From an uncultured Clostridium sp. (GTDB lineage Bacteria > Bacillota > Clostridia > Lachnospirales > Lachnospiraceae), in the NCBI GenBank assembly GCA_938036545.1, contig CALHQJ010000053.1:1-25209 (forward strand): 25,209 bases of DNA. The letters are read 5' to 3'. The stretch's first letter is position 1, and every line of letters starts with the position of its first letter. Of this stretch, positions 22,326 to 25,209 are shown one piece after another. The notes beneath the pieces are model-generated. The model made no database searches. It saw only the letters and a list, made by a program, of their open reading frames with translations, and was not told the origin of the DNA. The position numbers were made by a program, and so were the translations under genes.

Positions 22326-22406
22326 GAAATAAAATTTCTCTTAAAACTATATTGACGAAATGAAATGCCTATGATATTATCTTGCTAGATGAAGAAATAA
22401 AATTTC
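22326..22406 (+). promoter_or_regulatory. fruK promoter flanked by two identical palindromic operators
   Basis: TTGACG (22352-22357), 17 bases, TATTAT (22375-22380). The palindrome GAAATAAAATTTC (GAAAT-AAA-ATTTC) occurs exactly twice: 22326-22338, upstream of the -35, and 22394-22406, just after the expected start point. The centres are 68 bp apart. A partial GAAATGAAAT lies between the promoter boxes. The layout suits repression by looping or roadblock by the adjacent RpiR protein. Confidence 0.7.
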
Positions 22407-22431
22407 TTGCAAAGTGAGGGGGAAGACAGAA

Positions 22432-23334
22432 ATGATTTATACAGTAACCTTTAATCCGGCTTTGGATTATGTGGTGCGGGTAAAGGACTTTAAGCTGGGA
22501 GAAGTAAACAGGACTTACAGCGAACAGATCTTTTATGGCGGAAAAGGAATAAATGTATCTGCGGTTCTGGCTGCTTTGGGAGTGAAAAGTACGGCTTTGG
22601 GTTTTGTGGCAGGATTTACAGGAGATGAAATTGAGAGAGGGGTCAGGACGTTAGGGTTTTCCTCTGACTTTATTCATGTGAAAGAGGGAATGTCACGAAT
22701 TAACGTAAAGCTAAAGTCAAATGAGGAAAGCGAAATTAACGGTATGGGGCCGGTAATTACCGGAGAAGATGTAGAGATACTGTTTTCCAAACTGGACAGA
22801 CTGCAGGAGGGAGACAGCCTGGTGCTGTCAGGCAGTATACCGGCATCTATAGACGACCGGATTTACGAGACCATTATGGAGCGGCTTTCAGACAGAAAGA
22901 TTCAAATTACAGTAGATGCAGAAAAACGCCTGCTTTTCAATGTATTAAAGTATCATCCATTTTTGATAAAACCTAATAACTATGAATTAGGAGAAATGTT
23001 TGGAGTCAAGCTTCAAAATCAAAAAGAAGTGGAACAGTATGCCAGACGGCTTCAGGAACAGGGGGCAAGAAACGTACTGGTTTCCATGGCAGGTGACGGT
23101 GCGCTGTTAATAACAGAAACGGGAGAAACCCATTATCAGGAAGCTGCCAAAGGCACTGTAAAAAATTCAGTGGGAGCAGGAGATTCCATGGTGGCCGGAT
23201 TTTTAGCCGGATATTTACAGAAGGGAGACTTTGCACACGCATTAAAACTGGGAACGGCTTCAGGAGGGGCAACTGCTTTTTCAGATGGCCTCGGAACCGG
23301 AGAAGAGATTTTGAAGCTGTATGAAACACTGTAG
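22432..23334 (+). CDS. fruK: 1-phosphofructokinase
   Basis: A 300-residue PfkB-family kinase that phosphorylates fructose 1-phosphate to fructose 1,6-bisphosphate with ATP, the second step after PTS uptake of fructose. It has the FruK/LacC-type N-terminus TVTFNPALDYVVRV, the sugar-binding GGKGIN (36-41), and NSVGAGDSMVAGF with the catalytic base Asp251 and the anion hole. The ATG at 22432 follows AGTGAGGGGGA. LacC-like tagatose-6-phosphate kinase is the main alternative, but the fructose EIIABC gene 22 bases downstream supports FruK. Confidence 0.94.
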   Translation: MIYTVTFNPALDYVVRVKDFKLGEVNRTYSEQIFYGGKGINVSAVLAALGVKSTALGFVAGFTGDEIERGVRTLGFSSDFIHVKEGMSRINVKLKSNEESEINGMGPVITGEDVEILFSKLDRLQEGDSLVLSGSIPASIDDRIYETIMERLSDRKIQITVDAEKRLLFNVLKYHPFLIKPNNYELGEMFGVKLQNQKEVEQYARRLQEQGARNVLVSMAGDGALLITETGETHYQEAAKGTVKNSVGAGDSMVAGFLAGYLQKGDFAHALKLGTASGGATAFSDGLGTGEEILKLYETL

Positions 23335-23356
23335 GCGGGATGAGGAGGAAACAGGT

Positions 23357-25198
23357 ATGAGAATTACGGAATTATTAAAAAAGGAAAGTATTGAACTTGG
23401 CGTATCCCTGGATTCTAAAGAAGCAGCCATTGATAAGCTGACAAGACTGATGGAAGCAGGCGGACGGCTGCGGGATCGGGCAGGATATAAAGAGGGAATC
23501 CTGGCCAGAGAATCCCAGGGGAGTACGGCAGTAGGAGATGGAATTGCAATTCCGCATGCTAAGGTAGAGGCAGTAAAGGAGCCTGGACTGGCAGCGGTTA
23601 CAGTACCGGATGGCGTAGATTATGAGGCATTTGATGGTTCTCTGGCAAACCTGATTTTTATGATTGCAGCTCCTGCAGATGGTGCAGACGTCCATTTGGA
23701 AGCACTGGCCAGATTATCTACACTTCTTATGACTCCTGGATTTAAAGACGGCCTGCTGGCAGCAGCCAGTAAAGAGGAATTTATTAAAATTATTGACGCT
23801 GCGGAAAACGAAAAGTTTGGGGAAGAAGAACATCAGGAGACACAGCCTCGAAATGTACAGTCACAGGAAGAAACAGGCACTTCTGGTTATCAGATTCTTG
23901 CAGTAACAGCGTGCCCCACCGGAATTGCCCATACCTATATGGCGGCAGAGAATTTAGAGTCTACAGCGAAGAAAATGGGAATTACTTTAAAAGCAGAAAC
24001 AGACGGTTCCGGCGGCGCTCAAAATGTTTTGACAGCAGAAGAAATTAAAAATGCCAAAGCAATTATTGTAGCGGCTGACAGAGAGCTTGAGATGGCCAGA
24101 TTTGATGGGAAACCGGTTCTTCAGGTTCCGGTTGCCGACGGTATCCATAAAGCAGAAGGGCTGATTGAAAAGGCAATGTCCGGCCAGGCTCCCATTTATC
24201 ACCATGCAGGCGGAGCAGACAGCAGCGCTTCAAAAGCGGGAGATGCAGACAGCCTGGGAAGAAGAATTTACAAGCATTTAATGAACGGAGTGTCTCATAT
24301 GCTGCCCTTCGTAATCGGCGGCGGTATCCTGATAGCCCTGGCTTTCCTGTTTGATGATTACGCAATTGATCCTTCAAATTTTGGTAAAAATACCCCATTG
24401 GCGGCATACCTAAAAACTATTGGGGAACAGGCCTTTGGCATGATGCTTCCGGTTCTGTCCGGCTATATTGCCATGAGTATTGCAGATCGTCCAGGTCTGG
24501 CAGTCGGATTTGTATCCGGCCTGGTGGCAAAAATGGGTATGACTTTTGCAAATCCGGAAGGCGGAGCAGTTAATGCAGGATTTCTGGGAGCTTTATTTGC
24601 AGGTTTTGCGGCCGGTTATATTGTAGTAGGATTAAGAAAACTGTTTTCCAGACTTCCCAAATCCTTAGAAGGAATTAAGCCGGTATTGTTATATCCGGTT
24701 CTTGGCATCTTCCTTGGCGCAGTCCTGACTACTTTTATTAACCCATTTATGGGAATGATTAATGACGGGCTGACAAACTTCTTAAACGGAATGGGCGGAG
24801 CAAGCCGCGTAGTTCTTGGAATGATAGTAGCCGGCATGATGTCAATTGATATGGGCGGCCCATTTAATAAGGCAGCGTATGTGTTTGGAACTGCCCAGCT
24901 GGCAGAAGGAAACTTTGAAGTAATGGCAGCTGTTATGGCAGGAGGCATGGTTCCTCCCATTGCCATCGCACTGTGTACAACCTGTTTCAAACGGAAATTC
25001 ACCAAAAAAGAGTGCCAGTCCGGTGTTGTAAACTATATTATGGGACTTTCCTTTATTACAGAAGGAGCTATCCCGTTTGCAGCCTCTGACCCATTGAGAA
25101 TTATCCCTTCCTGTGCTATTGGCTCTGCAATTGCAGGCGGCTTGTCTATGTTTTTTGGATGTACGTTAAGAGCGCCTCACGGCGGCAGACGCAGTTAA
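23357..25198 (+). CDS. fruA: PTS fructose transporter subunit EIIABC, C-terminus altered or truncated
   Basis: A 613-residue fusion that imports fructose and phosphorylates it at C1. The order is EIIA (about 1-150, phospho-His67 in AIPHAKVE), EIIB (about 178-275, phospho-Cys186 in VTACPTGIAHTYMAAENL) and membrane EIIC (about 300 to end). EIIC keeps SIDMGGPFNKAAYVFG and FITEGAIPFAASDPLRIIP. After FFGCTLRAPHGG the family normally continues for about 35-45 residues with a final membrane helix (GIFVVP-like); here it reads RRS and stops 11 bases before the window ends. A junction with an inserted repeat or a contig-edge error is likely. The ATG at 23357 follows GGAGG. It is co-transcribed with fruK. 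Confidence 0.93.
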   Translation: MRITELLKKESIELGVSLDSKEAAIDKLTRLMEAGGRLRDRAGYKEGILARESQGSTAVGDGIAIPHAKVEAVKEPGLAAVTVPDGVDYEAFDGSLANLIFMIAAPADGADVHLEALARLSTLLMTPGFKDGLLAAASKEEFIKIIDAAENEKFGEEEHQETQPRNVQSQEETGTSGYQILAVTACPTGIAHTYMAAENLESTAKKMGITLKAETDGSGGAQNVLTAEEIKNAKAIIVAADRELEMARFDGKPVLQVPVADGIHKAEGLIEKAMSGQAPIYHHAGGADSSASKAGDADSLGRRIYKHLMNGVSHMLPFVIGGGILIALAFLFDDYAIDPSNFGKNTPLAAYLKTIGEQAFGMMLPVLSGYIAMSIADRPGLAVGFVSGLVAKMGMTFANPEGGAVNAGFLGALFAGFAAGYIVVGLRKLFSRLPKSLEGIKPVLLYPVLGIFLGAVLTTFINPFMGMINDGLTNFLNGMGGASRVVLGMIVAGMMSIDMGGPFNKAAYVFGTAQLAEGNFEVMAAVMAGGMVPPIAIALCTTCFKRKFTKKECQSGVVNYIMGLSFITEGAIPFAASDPLRIIPSCAIGSAIAGGLSMFFGCTLRAPHGGRRS

Positions 25199-25209
25199 TT
25201 TATTTGATA

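Noticed and set aside
1..25209. CRISPR arrays, complete insertion sequences, rRNA genes
   Set aside because: No regularly spaced repeats, no transposase with flanking inverted repeats and no rRNA signatures were seen.

Overview
The window looks like chromosome of a Gram-positive anaerobe of the Lachnospiraceae (Clostridium cluster XIVa) type. This is inferred from strong AGGAGG-type ribosome binding sites, moderate-to-low GC with A/T-rich promoters, Lachnospiraceae-style Rpn nuclease and integrase families, a SpoVB-like flippase and iscS-iscU-mnmA linkage. The first bases are the 3' end of a tRNA gene. The last gene, fruA, loses similarity to its family just before the window ends, so the window may be a whole contig bounded by repeats.

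Layout. 1-1290: tRNA end, bidirectional terminator and a minus-strand Rpn-family nuclease with its own promoter. 1290-4980: MATE efflux transporter behind a promoter-leader-terminator (attenuator-like) region, then glutaminyl-tRNA synthetase. 4980-7060: MocR/PdxR-type regulator and a NUDIX hydrolase. 7060-7700: long structured non-coding stretch and an HPr-like protein with Gln in place of the phosphorylatable His. 7702-9258: SpoVB/MVF flippase on the minus strand. 9340-15131: iscS, iscU and mnmA (sulfur transfer to tRNA), followed in close order by a secreted amidase and a membrane acyltransferase; mnmA and the amidase overlap by 4 bases. 15241-15328: tRNA-Ser(CGA).

15336-17736 is a decayed integrative element next to tRNA-Ser. 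It holds a frameshifted tyrosine integrase, a predicted plus-strand small RNA, a DUF2442/DUF4160 pair, a phage-type XRE repressor with repeated operators whose divergent target is gone, and a 14-codon relic of a second DUF2442 gene abutting the stop codon of the next gene. 17737-20926 (minus strand): a CPA-type K+ or Na+/H+ antiporter and the magnesium transporter MgtE. MgtE is preceded by a roughly 350-nt leader with a strong promoter, a well-placed small ORF and two mutually exclusive long-range pairings. I could not match this leader to the M-box or another known riboswitch. 21337-25198: an RpiR-type regulator, then 1-phosphofructokinase and a fructose PTS EIIABC. Two identical 13-bp palindromes flank the fruK promoter and a near-copy lies upstream of rpiR, which suggests that RpiR controls the fructose operon and itself.

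The strongest candidates for undescribed biology are the mgtE leader switch, the RpiR-box fructose circuit, the MATE attenuator, the small RNA inside the decayed element, and the HPr-like gene with its palindromic leader. All functional statements rest on reading the sequence and recalling families; no search was run.
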